Assembly (NCBI GenBank): GCA_029379385.1
Contig: CM055612.1
Coordinates: forward strand, 15,562,001-15,626,000
DNA length: 64,000 nucleotides
Source of the DNA: Quillaja saponaria
Taxonomy: Eukaryota > Streptophyta > Magnoliopsida > Fabales > Quillajaceae
Direction of reading: 5' to 3'
Positions 25,273 through 37,450 of this stretch are shown in pieces; the first letter of the stretch is position 1; every line of letters begins with the position of its first letter. The notes beneath the pieces were generated by a model. The model was not told the DNA's origin. It was given only the letters and a program-made list of their open reading frames with translations, and searched no databases. The position numbers and the translations under genes were made by a program.

Positions 25273-26580
25273 AGTTACTTCACTAAGTAATGAGGAACCA
25301 AAGAACTTACTTTTGAAGAAATATCTAAAATGAGTCACTTCAAATATTCGATTCTCCAACTTGAATGAGAAATGCAATGTTTTGTAGAGTTACTTATGGA
25401 GAATAAATGCTTTCAATTTTACTTAATAATTTTTTAAATGGTTTTAGAACTCTCAAATTGAATGTTTCATTCAAAGGTAATATTTCTTATAAAGTCAATT
25501 GGTTTATAGTAAAAATTGGAAAGGAAAAGCATATCTTGTTAAGCACAATTGAACAAAATACACAGGTGGATTTTAAACTATACATCTATAAGCTGCTGGT
25601 CTAGTGTGAGGTCTGAGACAGAAAGCAATAGGATTATATAGAAAAAGATGAATTTAGTATATATTAGCTGCTAAAATGAATTACAAACAAAACAAAAACA
25701 AAAACAAAAAAAAAAACCAAAAAAAAAACAAAAAAAAAGAAAGAAAGTCATAATTAAGTGGCCTTCTTTGTATATGAAAATAAATACCTGTACATTTAAT
25801 AAGGTTTAATGATAGTTCAATTTAATAACACCTAATGTTGTCCATGACAACTCAAATCAAAGTATTAATAATACTTGTTGTATTCTTCAAATCATATTAA
25901 TTCATAAATTGTAAATTCTTATAAACAATTGAAGATAAACTCACCTCTAGCAGCGTGTAGCAGTTTACTAGTAAAAAGAAAAACTTAAAAATATATATAT
26001 ATATTTATTAGTAGCAGCCAGTCATGTAATGGTCAACAAATCAATGTAATATAACCATGAATAATCAAATTCAATACATATAGGAACAAATGAATATAAC
26101 ATTTTCTACAAAATTGAGTGCAATGTAGTGGACATATATATGAAACATTAATAATAGTTTGATTTGCTCAAAAAATCACAAGTAGCCCCCAAAATGTTTG
26201 GAAGATCAAAATTAATTTAGAGATTCAAGATTAACTTAGATAACCAAATTAGCTAACAAGATAATAATGCACAATCCAATATAGGAAATTGCTCTGAGTT
26301 AGCGCCTAATGTAATTGAAAAGTTTTCTTTATTGATTTTATAGCTGATCCACTGAAAAATGAATTGAAGGATGGAGGAAAGATACCCACATAAGAACTAT
26401 TATACGGGAAAAGCACTAAAAATTAAATAAAAATATGATGATAAAGAACAAAGCAGAAAGAAGCACACCTGCAACAAACCCAAATTTACCGAGGACAACA
26501 AATCAAGGTAGTATAACCATGAATAATCAAATTCAATAATATCTTTATTTATACTTCTATACTATCCTAAAAATAAAAAA
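25273..26580. other. AT-rich spacer with an A-rich simple repeat
   Basis: An A-rich simple repeat of (AAAAC)n type lies at about 25682-25742. The phrase 'aaccatgaataatcaaattcaata' type occurs twice (near 26054 and 26516), which suggests an old dispersed repeat. No gene is recognised. Confidence 0.5.
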
Positions 26581-26581
26581 A

Positions 26582-27990
26582 ACTCTTATGGTCTCTTACT
26601 TTGTAATAGTATAAATTAATTAATTTTATAATAAATTAAATAAATTAAAAATAATTCAAAAATTGTTTTTCTCTTCTAATAACTACCCATTACCTAGTCA
26701 CTTACATACTAAGGTCGAGTTTGGTAATGCTTTTCAAGAGCGGTGCTTTGGCTTTTAAAAAACTACAATACCTAAATATTATTTGGTTAAATTTTTTTTT
26801 TTAAGAGTGCATCTTCTACTGCTTTTAAAAAATCATGGATGATTTTAGAAGCACCCCAAGCGATGCTTTTAAAAGCTAGATTTGCCTTTTCAAAATTTAA
26901 AATACAAAAATTATCTTCTTAATTTTAGAAAATTACCAAATATATTTTCAACTAATTTATAAACCATTAAATTTATCTCCTTAAATATATCTTTAATTGA
27001 TGATGTCTATTTTAGTCATTTTATATATTAACAGTAGCTTATGATTTATTTTATCAAACACCTTATTCATTTCTTTTACTACCCACAACAACTTTTATAA
27101 AAAAAATTACCAAACAGGATTGCTATGACTTTTTTTATGGTTGTTTTTTGACAGCATAAAAGTCATAGTAGCTTTTTAAAAGCCACAACATTACCAAATC
27201 AAGCTTAACTATAACTCTTTCAAATTTTATCTCTTAATAACTACTCACATCATTTTCACTCACACACTAACTCATATTTCTTTTTTTAAATAGGATTAAA
27301 AAACTTAAAATGACAACTTTATATCTTTTAGAAAAAACATTCAGCATGTGCATAAACATGTACATGTAGCTGGTTATTTCTAATATTAGAAGACCTTTAT
27401 GGTCTCCTACTTTAAAATAAGTATAAATTAATTAAAATATATATAAAACTTACTTTCTCTCTCTTAATAACCTCTCATTATCATACCCACCCTAAAAAAA
27501 AATTAAATTAATTAAAAAATTAAAAAAAAATTAACTTCTTTATAACTATCCACTTCACTCCTACTCACACACTAATTTATCTTTTAAATAAAACTTAAAC
27601 TTAAATTTACCACTTTATAAAAATAAAAAATAAAACATTATTTGGTATGTGTTGTGGCTAGTTATTCTAAATGGGAAAGACCCATTATGATTTCCTATTA
27701 TATATTATATATCAAAATAAAAGTTTTTAGTCAATTTTTTTTTTAAAAAAAAAAGAAAACTATTTTGAATTTTAATATTTAATACCTACCAACTTTATTT
27801 TTTACTCACGTACTTTGTCTCTCGCAAACTCATTATTTCTTATCAATTATATTAATTAAACTATTATTTTAAACTTTCTATACTTTCTTCTACCTTTGCA
27901 CAATAGTTATTAAAAAGTATTTATACTCTTTTCAACAAAAAATTAAAATAAAAAAATGAAAAAATAGTTATACTCTTTTCAACAAATACA
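26582..27990. repeat. Tandem array of a ~300-bp AT-rich repeat
   Basis: The phrase TATGGTCTCYTACTTT marks unit starts at about 26582 and 27392, and a decayed version (TTATGATTTCCTATTA) marks a third near 27680. Later in each unit come TAATAACTAYYCA and CTCACACACTAA, then TTTTAAATA...ACTTAAA and a word near GGTTATTCTAA. After removing the MITE in unit 1, the spacing is about 311 and 288 bases. Unit 3 is degraded and fades out near 27990. I do not recognise the family. Confidence 0.6.
26711..27207. mobile_element. MITE of about 500 bp with terminal inverted repeats
   Basis: The left end AAGGTCGAGTTTGGTAATG pairs with the right end, whose reverse complement reads TAAGCTTGATTTGGTAATG. Just inside, GGCTTTTAAAAA occurs at the left and, inverted, at the right. 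The bases ACT lie directly outside both ends (26708-26710 and 27208-27210) and could be a 3-bp target duplication. The TTTGGTAATG end is common in plant MITEs. It has no coding capacity. It splits unit 1 of the surrounding tandem repeat, so it is younger than that array. Confidence 0.75.
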
Positions 27991-28109
27991 TATAGCATAA
28001 GAATAAAGAAACAACTAAACAATAGAAGAGGAATTAGAATTAATTAAAAAGTAGAAAGTCTCACATCTAGCTAGAAACAATTGCTTCACTAAAAGATTGC
28101 AAAAGTCAC

Positions 28110-28112
<3 letters not shown>

Positions 28113-28140
<28 letters not shown>
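28113..28140. repeat. (TA)14 microsatellite
   Basis: An uninterrupted TA run. Confidence 0.95.
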
Positions 28141-28406
28141 GCATACATGATTCTAAAATTATTAGAAAGTTATGCAATAAGAAAAATTAATTGGTATTAG
28201 AATTAGTTACCCCAATACTATACCCTAATTGATTTTGATAATAACATACTTTGCTCAAAAACTTATTTTTATAAGTGTTGTGCTCAGTTATAAAGCTTGA
28301 AGTTAGTGTTCTAATGCTATATCTAGAATAACTCAAACTGATGATATATTTGTGACTTTAAATTCAATCTCACGTATTACTTTTTTCATATTTTTACTGA
28401 GTTTAA

Positions 28407-31400
28407 TGTCACACCCCATACAGAGGAATGGCTGGCTAAATGAATGGGTAACTAAACTTCCGTAACCCTGACTTCAAAACAAAGAAACAAATAAAACTCT
28501 TGGCCAAACCTAAGAAATAAAAGTAAAATTTAGAAAACACAATTAACAACAAATGTTTATTTATTGAAATTCGTAACAATTTACTAAACATTTCAGCAGA
28601 GGTTCCCTGCAATGTGGAACATGCCTAAAATACAAAGATATAATCCTTGTTACATACAACTAGGCCACAATGATGACAGTATACACAAGGGAGCTTCACT
28701 CTAGCCATATCACAAGTAATAACAATTAAACTACCACACAAGACAAAATACAATGACTCAGAACCTTATTATGACTACAAGCTTTCATCATTTGGCTTCA
28801 AGTACGAGATTTTGAAGAATTACCTTACCGATGTTATCAACAAGTCACGAGCTCAGGGATGAAATATATTGAAATCCTGTTACTAAAAAAACAAAACACC
28901 AACAAAAGAAGGATGAGCCACAAGGACTTAGTGAGTGGAAAAACGTATCCAGAGGGTACTAGCATCACTCAACACATGTATTTAATACGTAAGATAAATA
29001 ATATCAAGATGACATAAATTTTACATAACTAAATGCCACACGTACTTAAATATGAAAAACATAGAATTAAACAATCACAACTCAAGTAATATACTATAAT
29101 ATGAAATCAAAACAATCAAAGCACACAAAGGGCCAATAGAATAACTTAGCCCCTCACAACAGATATCTCCCCCCACCAGGCAATTTTGCGCCCACATAAC
29201 AAATTTATTCTCCTTACACATTCCATCCCACCGAGACAAAGTACTCAATTATTTTAAAATATTTGTCAGAATCAAAATATCCTAGGTGCACCCAGACTCT
29301 ATTTCGGAAAAAAAAAAAAATTATTTCTTTAAAAAAATGATTTTTATTGGCTTTTATCAACCACAAATAATTTCACACATCAAACATAATTCAAATAACT
29401 CAAATTAAGTACTAAATATCTTATGCTTTAATATAAACATATCCATTCAAATATATATAACAAATACACATATTAATCTAGCAACCAAAAGGTAGCATTT
29501 AATTGCTCACCGATTATTGATTTTGCTTGTCATTTCCTCTTACGTTCACGTGTGTTATTGTCTAAACAACACTTTCCAGAGCTACAATTAAAATTTTAAA
29601 GTATTGCTTAGTTTGTGAATTTTATAGGTTATAACCTTTTTATTAACAAAATCTACAAGTACTAAGTTTCATGCATATATATTTAAAGTTAACTCCTTTT
29701 AGGCATTTTCACAACCACTTGGAGATATGTTTGTTTTCAACTTACATACTTAACCAAACTCAACAATACCAAGTGTCACACCCCCAAATGGAGGCATGAC
29801 TGGCCAGAAGAATGGTAATTAACCCTCCATAACCATGACTCTCAAAACAAAGAAAACAACTATGACTCTTGCCCTATCAGTAAGTAAAATTAAGAATTTG
29901 TCAAACCAAAAGTTAACAATAAAAAAAAAAATTATTAATTGAATCAAGTTACAACTTTTAAACTCCTGTTTTTACCCAACGACAACAAGAAGCTCCCCTG
30001 TCCATAACATAAACAAGATAAATACTAGATTATTACGCCTTACAAAATTGGATACCCCAAAATTTTAATGTGACTGCAAACTTTCATTCTTGACTTTAAG
30101 TATAAGATCCTAAAATCTTCCTTGCTACCAAACTCTCGACAAACCCCATATCGGTGGTTAACATCTTTTAAGATCTGTAACTAAAACAAAATATCCATAA
30201 AAGAGGGGTGAGTCCCACAAACTCAGTGAGCAAACAATGTACCGTAAGGGTACCAGTATCAATCAAAGCACATATATTGTCATTTAATCTTAAGTAACAA
30301 TATTCATGTCGTAATTCAATAGTATACGCACATACTTGTAATTCTTATAAAATTACCATTCACATATTTCACAACACATATATATCAATTCAAATATCCA
30401 GAGTTCACAATTCCAAACAAAGCAATCAAAGCATTACAAAATAAGCAAAGGGCTTGAGTAACTCAGCCCTGCACAACAGTATCACCCCCATCAAGCATAT
30501 ATGCCCTGCATAATAGATTAATCTCCGTACATAATCCATCCCACCGGGTCTGAGTACTTTACTTTTAAAATATTTATTAGAATCATAATATTTCAGAAAT
30601 TCAAATCAGAAGATCATAAGTGCACCTGGATTTCAATTTCGAAAATAAAATTGTTTCTCAAAAAAAAAAATTCACTTTGTTGGCCCTTATCAACCACAAA
30701 CAATATCAAATAACAAGCATCATTGATTATTCAGATTCAAATAATTATCTGGCAACCAAAGTGTATGTAATTCACTCACAGGGTGCAAGAACAAGACCCG
30801 TTTTCTTTCTGGATTGCAACAGTGTCAAAGTATCCTCGATAAAATAAAAAACTGAAAATAAAAAAAAATAAAAAATCATGTATTACTTGACATAACCCTT
30901 TATAATTAAATTTAATATTTCTTAATCATACATGTATTAAAGATATACCTATGTTCCTCAAACACATGTATATATATATATATATCTATACTTATATTAA
31001 GAAATTCTTTATCAATTATCTATTCTACTTTGTTGATGTTTTACTATGAAATTCAAATTTTACTCTTATGTTGAAACTCAATTAGTACTTGCAACAACTA
31101 TTTTCATCATCTTCATCATCTATTTTACATGTCAAATTAGACTTAAAGGAATTATAACTAACTCTCATAGACAAACCGACAATTAGTAAATTGATAAAAT
31201 TGATTTAACTAAATCAAGATTTTAATTCCATAGAATTCTTACATTTAACTTCTATTGGTATACTTTTCTAAGAATCAATTAACATTGAGCTTTTATAAAT
31301 ATTCTAAATAATAGAATTTTTAAAATGAAATTTATTACTTCCACTCATATAAAATTCTAATTCTTTGACTCTAACTTAACCTGATTAAATGCCATGATTC

Positions 31401-34400
31401 TTAACTCACTACTAACTTCGTTAATTTCTTAATTAACTTAAAAGAAATTCCAACAATTTCGTTAAATTAAGAAATTACAAGTCCTAAATTATCATATATA
31501 GATTGTTAATTCCCCATTCCTAACATATACTTCACTTTCAATTATTTATTCATCAAGATTTGAATTCTTAATTTCCAATTGTTACTTTCATAATTGCTCG
31601 GCCAATTTTCCCTTTTCCCCATTCATAAAATTATTACTTCCAATTCTTACATTCCTTATTCTTTACTCACTTCTCAAACTTAATACACTGAATCCTTAAC
31701 TTAACTTACCAACTATCCAAATTTGATATACATCTAACCATTAAACTTATAAAAAAATCTAGGGGTTATATTCGGCTAGCCTACTTGAATGAATAACTAA
31801 GTTGTCTTGCTGCACTTCTTATTCCACTACCTTACTCAAATACCGTTCAAAGAACTAATTATAACTGAGACAAGATCATTAAATCCAAAACGATTACCAC
31901 TTCTCTTAAATCACCTACACTGCCAACTTCCTAAAACAGGGCAACACAGCTACAACAATTCATAAAGCTTGCTTTGAATATTTTGGGGGCAAAGAAGAAT
32001 ACTAGAGTGGCTCGGTTTATTGGAAGCAAGCTGTAACATAGGATTTACACAATATCAACTATGCTGTCTCAAAACAAGGAGACACCTAAGACAACTCGAC
32101 AACAACAACATACCTTACCCCCCACAACTCTTGCAAGATGAGGTAACAAACCAAAGTAAAAAGATAAGAGCTCACCTTAACCAACACAAAGAAGTACACA
32201 GCAGATTAAAGGAACATTGTAACCAAGCCCCAAACTAAGCTGCCACGGCCAGCGTTAGAAGAACAAAAATTTAATGAACTCCACCAGTTGTGTCATGGCA
32301 AGGAGGCTAAAGTGCAAGAATTCGACTACATAAGTGTTTTGCCCTCACTAATTTGCATTAGCTTCAAGAGCAAAGAAAGGAAGGAACTCGGCAGCTCAAG
32401 ATTAATGGAGGAAGGAAGTTAGTTATGAAGTGAAAAAGAAGGGGAGAGAAAGAAACAAATAAAAAAATTTAAGTCCAAAGTCAAAAGCTTCAATATGTGG
32501 AGTATGTTTATTCCACTTATCTATATATATTATTATTTTCTTCTAGTTTATTCATCTTCACATAACTATTTTAGCTTATCAATAATAGGACATCCATAAA
32601 TTCTAAATTCCATATTAACCAATGATAAAACAAAATTAATTCTTACACCACTTATATATATATATATATATCATTATTATTATAAATATTATTTTCAAAT
32701 ATTCATTTGCATATATTTTACTTTGGGTGATGTCTAATTCATCTAACAATTTCATATAATTATTATAACATAAATATATATTTACTATAGCTTTATTATT
32801 ATTATAATTATTATTTATTGATTCACCAATATAACCAATTTACACACAAAGTTGTTAAAACGAAATATTAATGTACTGGGTTATAACTCCAAGTTCAAGT
32901 ATTATTTCTAGGAAGTTAGCTATCTTTTTTATTTAGAAACTTATCTTAAAATTAATCTTGAACCCACTCAAATCCTTACATTAACACAAACAGGGCACTC
33001 GCACAATTTCTGGTTGCCAACATCGGATTCCAGTGGTTATAAAATTATCATACTTGGGAAATAAATTATGAAACTCTAGTTTATCAAGATGTTAGGAACA
33101 ATTCATCTTCATCACCTTACTCCTCATTCAACCTTTAAGACCCCCTAACATTAGTTACATCAAAATAGGTTCAATCAAGACACGAAAATCACAACCATGA
33201 ATTCCAATACCTCCAAAATACACATAACAAGAAATTACAACCTAAAAAGCTTCGGATTTGTCCTTTGATATGTTAAGAATAATTCTTATTCATATGTCTT
33301 AAGATTCAAACCACAACCTACGACAAAGGCCTCCGGGTTGACTGAAGTTCACCTAAAATCCTGTATGAACCTAGTTACAATCCAAAAACTTAACAATAAA
33401 TATGCCACAAATCAAGTTACAAAACCTTCCATATATTATCGTAAGACTATAAGCTACACTTTTTCTTTAGAATGCCTAACCTAATTCAGTCTCGTAAACA
33501 CCCGAAATACCCATTTTCTCTAACTTATAAAATCTGGCCCTATTTCCCTTTTATTAACCACTAAACCCATATTTTTTATCACTATACCAGCAACTAATCA
33601 CCTTTTTGCTCATACCTTTTACTCATTTTCATTAAATCTTTAACTCTTAACATTAACTAATAATTCTTTACTCTTTGTGCTTAAGCTTTTATTCAAATTC
33701 AAATAACAACTAACCACCAAGAATTAAATCTACCAAGTTTTAGTCATAAAGTTATAACTAGTCTCTTGTAAACATTTTATCAAACATCTTAAATGCATAA
33801 ATTACTTCCATTGATGTGTGTGTGTATATATATACATATCCTTATAATTTAACATGAATCCTCAAACTTCAATTATATTCCTATTCCAATTTGCATTTAA
33901 ATTAAACTAACCACTTAATATTTATCAAAGCTTGAATTAAACTATACTCATATCAACCTAATACAATTTCACAATTTACTTTTCCAATTATACTCACCCA
34001 TGACCACTTCACCCTTTTTAATCAAACCTTTAATCCTCCTAACTCACTAATTCCTACCACTAACTCATCAAACTTCAAGAATCTATCAACTTAGAGTAAC
34101 TAAGAAAGAAATTAAAGGACAAGGCTGTAGGAAATATACCCATTACCAAGCCCTCCAAACTAAATCTCCTTCTATGCTTGCTGCCACCTTACCATGCAAA
34201 GCCTACTGCATGACTTGCAATGCTGTTGTTAGCTTCCTCTTGCTGCCACCGTTGGCTGGGGCTACTACCAAGGAAAGATGGTTGCCTTACTACACAAAAC
34301 CTTCAAACACTCTAGTAGCTAGACGGGTGGAATAGAGAAGGATGGAAACTTGATTGCTACCGAAACAGGGGACTTTAGGTGCTGATTTCTTTGGCTGAAG

Positions 34401-35255
34401 TAATGCAAATCAAGAATTAATATATGGCTGGAAGGAGGAAGAGTTGGCTGTCATGGTTTTGGTGAAGGAAGAGGTCATTCTTGATGTTGCCACAAGCCTA
34501 AAATCGTCAAAAACTGAGTAGCTACAAAGGTGAAGATAAAAGCTGCCACCCGATTGAATAAACCTCTCCAACATACTCACTTAACTCAGTTCTAGCCAAG
34601 AAAAACAAAGTTAGCAAGTCAAAAGAGCGAACCTACCAAGGATGTTTAGATTAAGGCAGCTTCAATGGCTACAACAGGGTGAACTTCCAAGTTTGGAGAA
34701 AACCAATCCAACGGCAAGGAAAAGGAAAGAAAACAGTTGACTATGGAGGGATTGAAACTAAGTTGCTATATGGAGTTTCACCTGACCGAGTAAAGAAGAT
34801 AAGGCAAGGGAAAGAAAGATTCAATGGCAGTGGAAAATATAAGAAACCATCAGCTAAATGAGAGGAACAAAACAAAAAGGAAGAGTTCGGAACAATCATG
34901 ATAAGCAAGAGGCAAAGTCAGTCAAGTGAGAAAGAAAAGGAGAATAAGGAAAATAAAAAAGAAAATGATTAAATCAATGTGAAAGTCTTCAAAAGTTATG
35001 GTGCAATTGTTTCCTAGTTATATCCACATATATATACACGTGTTTAATTACATTATTTATTTATTTACTTTATCACAACAAGTTAGACACAAATTTTAAA
35101 ATGCATATTAGGATATCGGATTATAACATGTTCCATAGTATTATTATTTAATTAATTTGTTTACGTATTTATTATTATTATTATTCTATAACGAAAGTTT
35201 ACACATTACGTCTAAAAACTCGATTTTACGATATTGGGTTATGAGGGTTATAACA
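28407..35255 (-). mobile_element. Outer solo LTR (minus), split by a second solo LTR
   Basis: The plus-strand left end TGTCACACCCCATACAGAGG and right end GGGTTATGAGGGTTATAACA are the reverse complements of the group's LTR end and start. Removing the nested LTR (29774-32888 plus a 5-bp duplication) leaves about 3.73 kb that aligns along its length with LTRs of D, A and B. I found no primer site or polypurine tract inside, so it is a solo LTR left by recombination between two LTRs. The flanks TTTAA (28402-28406) and ATTGA (35256-35260) do not match, so no target duplication supports the ends. Confidence 0.8.
29774..32888 (-). mobile_element. Inner solo LTR with perfect target duplication CCAAG
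   Basis: The left end TGTCACACCCCCAAATGGAGG and right end ACTGGGTTATAACT bound a 3115-base LTR. The five bases before it (29769-29773) and after it (32889-32893) are both CCAAG. Outside, the outer LTR continues without loss (compare 12240-12310 in element D). The last base is T where the group has A, so the terminal TG of the LTR start has decayed. The open frame at 30620-30847 lies in this LTR and is not a gene. Confidence 0.88.
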
Positions 35256-35958
35256 ATTGAATTGTTATTATTTTGTCATATTTGAATTTGTGATTGATAT
35301 ATTAATTTCAAAAATTGGTACTTAATTAATACTTAACACCTTGTAGTTGATTTAATCTTTATATTTTGAAATTAATTGGAAAAGTGTCAAGAAATAAAGC
35401 AACACCTTATGATTGATATATTTGTGATATTATGTGTTGCTCCTAAATTAAGACTTAATTTATATCATTTTGACTAATTAAATTAGCTAAGTTCTTGAGA
35501 TTCAATGTACAATTGCTTAATTTTTAGTTTATTCTAGTTGAGTCCTTATCATATTAGGATATTGAATTCTAGTTGTTATGGTTAGGATTTAGGTTTCAAA
35601 AAAGAGTTTCATTCATTATTAACTTAGTTTGTGTGTTTTAAAAGTTTAATGCATACATGAGACCCATGTGAACTCTCAGTCAAATCCCTTGATTTACTTA
35701 AATACCCTTATGAGTTTTTATTATTACATAGTTATCTTTAGTTGTTATTTGACTACAAATAAACTATTACTTCTTCTTTTATTTTCTTTTTTTTCTAATT
35801 ATTCTGCATTTTAATATCAATAGGATTATGATTATTTTAGGACTATTGCCTTCTTTTTTTAGTCATTCTTTTCAATATTAATAAATGTACAATTTTTTCA
35901 ATAATTATATCTTAATATTAATTAATATTGAATTTGTCAATTTTTTGTTTAATAAGTT
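35256..35958. repeat. AT-rich host repeat, unit 1 (left part)
   Basis: The part from about 35700 aligns with 48905-49195: both carry the words TTTTCAATATTAATAAAT and TTTAATAAGTT in the same order. Element A split this unit at AAGTT (35954-35958). The first 440 bases show nothing I recognise. Confidence 0.6.
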
Positions 35959-36213
35959 TGTTATAACCCGATAACTAAGTGTACATTTTAGAATAACTGT
36001 ACGAAATTTGTCATGATTAGGTGAATAAATGTCATATAGAGTAAAATTTTTATAAATAAATATTTGTACATATTAATGTATATATAAATGTAATGCAAGA
36101 ATTAATTTTTACTACATTATTGGTTGACTTGGAATTTGATTTTTACCTTGTGTAAAATTTTAGTAAGTGACACATGTATATATTAAGTAATGAGAGAAAG
36201 CATAATTATTGCA

Positions 36214-36223
36214 TATATAAATA
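36214..36223 (+). promoter_or_regulatory. Candidate TATA box in element A 5' LTR
   Basis: TATATAAATA lies about 255 bases into the LTR and is kept in LTR 2 at 45161-45170, followed in both by TCTACACCTAGATT. LTRs of this type carry the element's RNA polymerase II promoter. Its position early in a 3.5-kb LTR makes it only one of several possible TATA boxes. Confidence 0.4.
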
Positions 36224-37450
36224 TCTACACCTAGATTATATTGCACCACACGTTTTCTTAACTTTAACTCACCCTTACAATTTTTATTTTTTTTATCTCT
36301 ATTGCTTTTTCATTTCTCTTAGCCTTCATTTTCTCCACCAACTTGCTTGTGCTCTAGAGTTTTCTATTAATATCTTTGTAGCAGCCAAGGGTGAAGACTT
36401 AGCAAATTTTTTTTTTCTCTTTCTTCCTTTCCTTGTGAAGCTTCTCGGTCATGCTATTTCTTCTCTATGAGTTGGCCGAAGTTGAAGCTTTGTTAGTATC
36501 AATTGGTTTGTTTCTTGCATCCCCTGTTCCAGCCAAGGGTTAATATAAGATGCACTACTCCATTGGAGTTTGCAGCTGCTTGATTTGTGTACCGTGGTGG
36601 TCTACACCTTCAACTTTGTGTGTGGCTAGTCTTGCAATATAACTACCCATGCAGCAGCCTTGAACTATCACCTTTCTTGCTGTATTTTCTGGTTGTCGTG
36701 GCCTCATTTGGTTGCTGCTCCTTTCTTTGTTTGGCCTAGAGGTATGGCCTTCTTCTTGACTTATTGGTGTGAGTTAGATTGATTAGGTATGTGTTTGATT
36801 TGGAATTGGGAGTGTTGGGAATAACTCTACTTTATGACCAGCTTGGTATATGGTTGCCATCCCCTGTTTTAGGGCCAACAACTTGGTCATTTTGGTTCAA
36901 CTCCATGGTTGACAAAAAGGGATTAGGCCTTAGAATGTTTTGGCATCTAGATGCAGGAAATTTTGGTTGTGGCACACAAATTAAATGAAGTTAATTAGGA
37001 AGTGTATATGCTCTGTTTTCATCCAATAATTTCTAGCTAAGCCCATTTGAATTCTAAGCTGTGAGGAGGGTAAAATGGAATCCTTGTTTGGCTCTTGATT
37101 TTGCTTTCACTTTCCTAGTGTAACCTTGAATTTAGCCTAGCAAGAGTGAGAAATTCCTGCCAATTGTTAAATTAATCTAAGGATTTCATGTGTTAGATTG
37201 AAGGTTGTGATCAAGGGATCATGAGAAAATGATGGTTATATGTTTATGCAAGTGATAGCTTTGAAAGTAGGATATGGATGTTAAAGTAATCAAGTTAATT
37301 TTAAAGTTAACATGCGAATAAGTTGATATAAGTAAAATTTAAGTCAAGCTTGATGAAAACTAAGTAGTTAGTTTAAGTTAAATGCAAATTGGAATGTGAA
37401 TATGATTGAACTTGAGAAGTTATGTTGAATTATTGGGAGAGTTATATATA

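Noticed and set aside
28407..35255. A complete two-LTR element instead of nested solo LTRs
   Set aside because: No primer site or polypurine tract was found inside. The 29774 copy has its own target duplication, and the outer LTR sequence continues directly across it.
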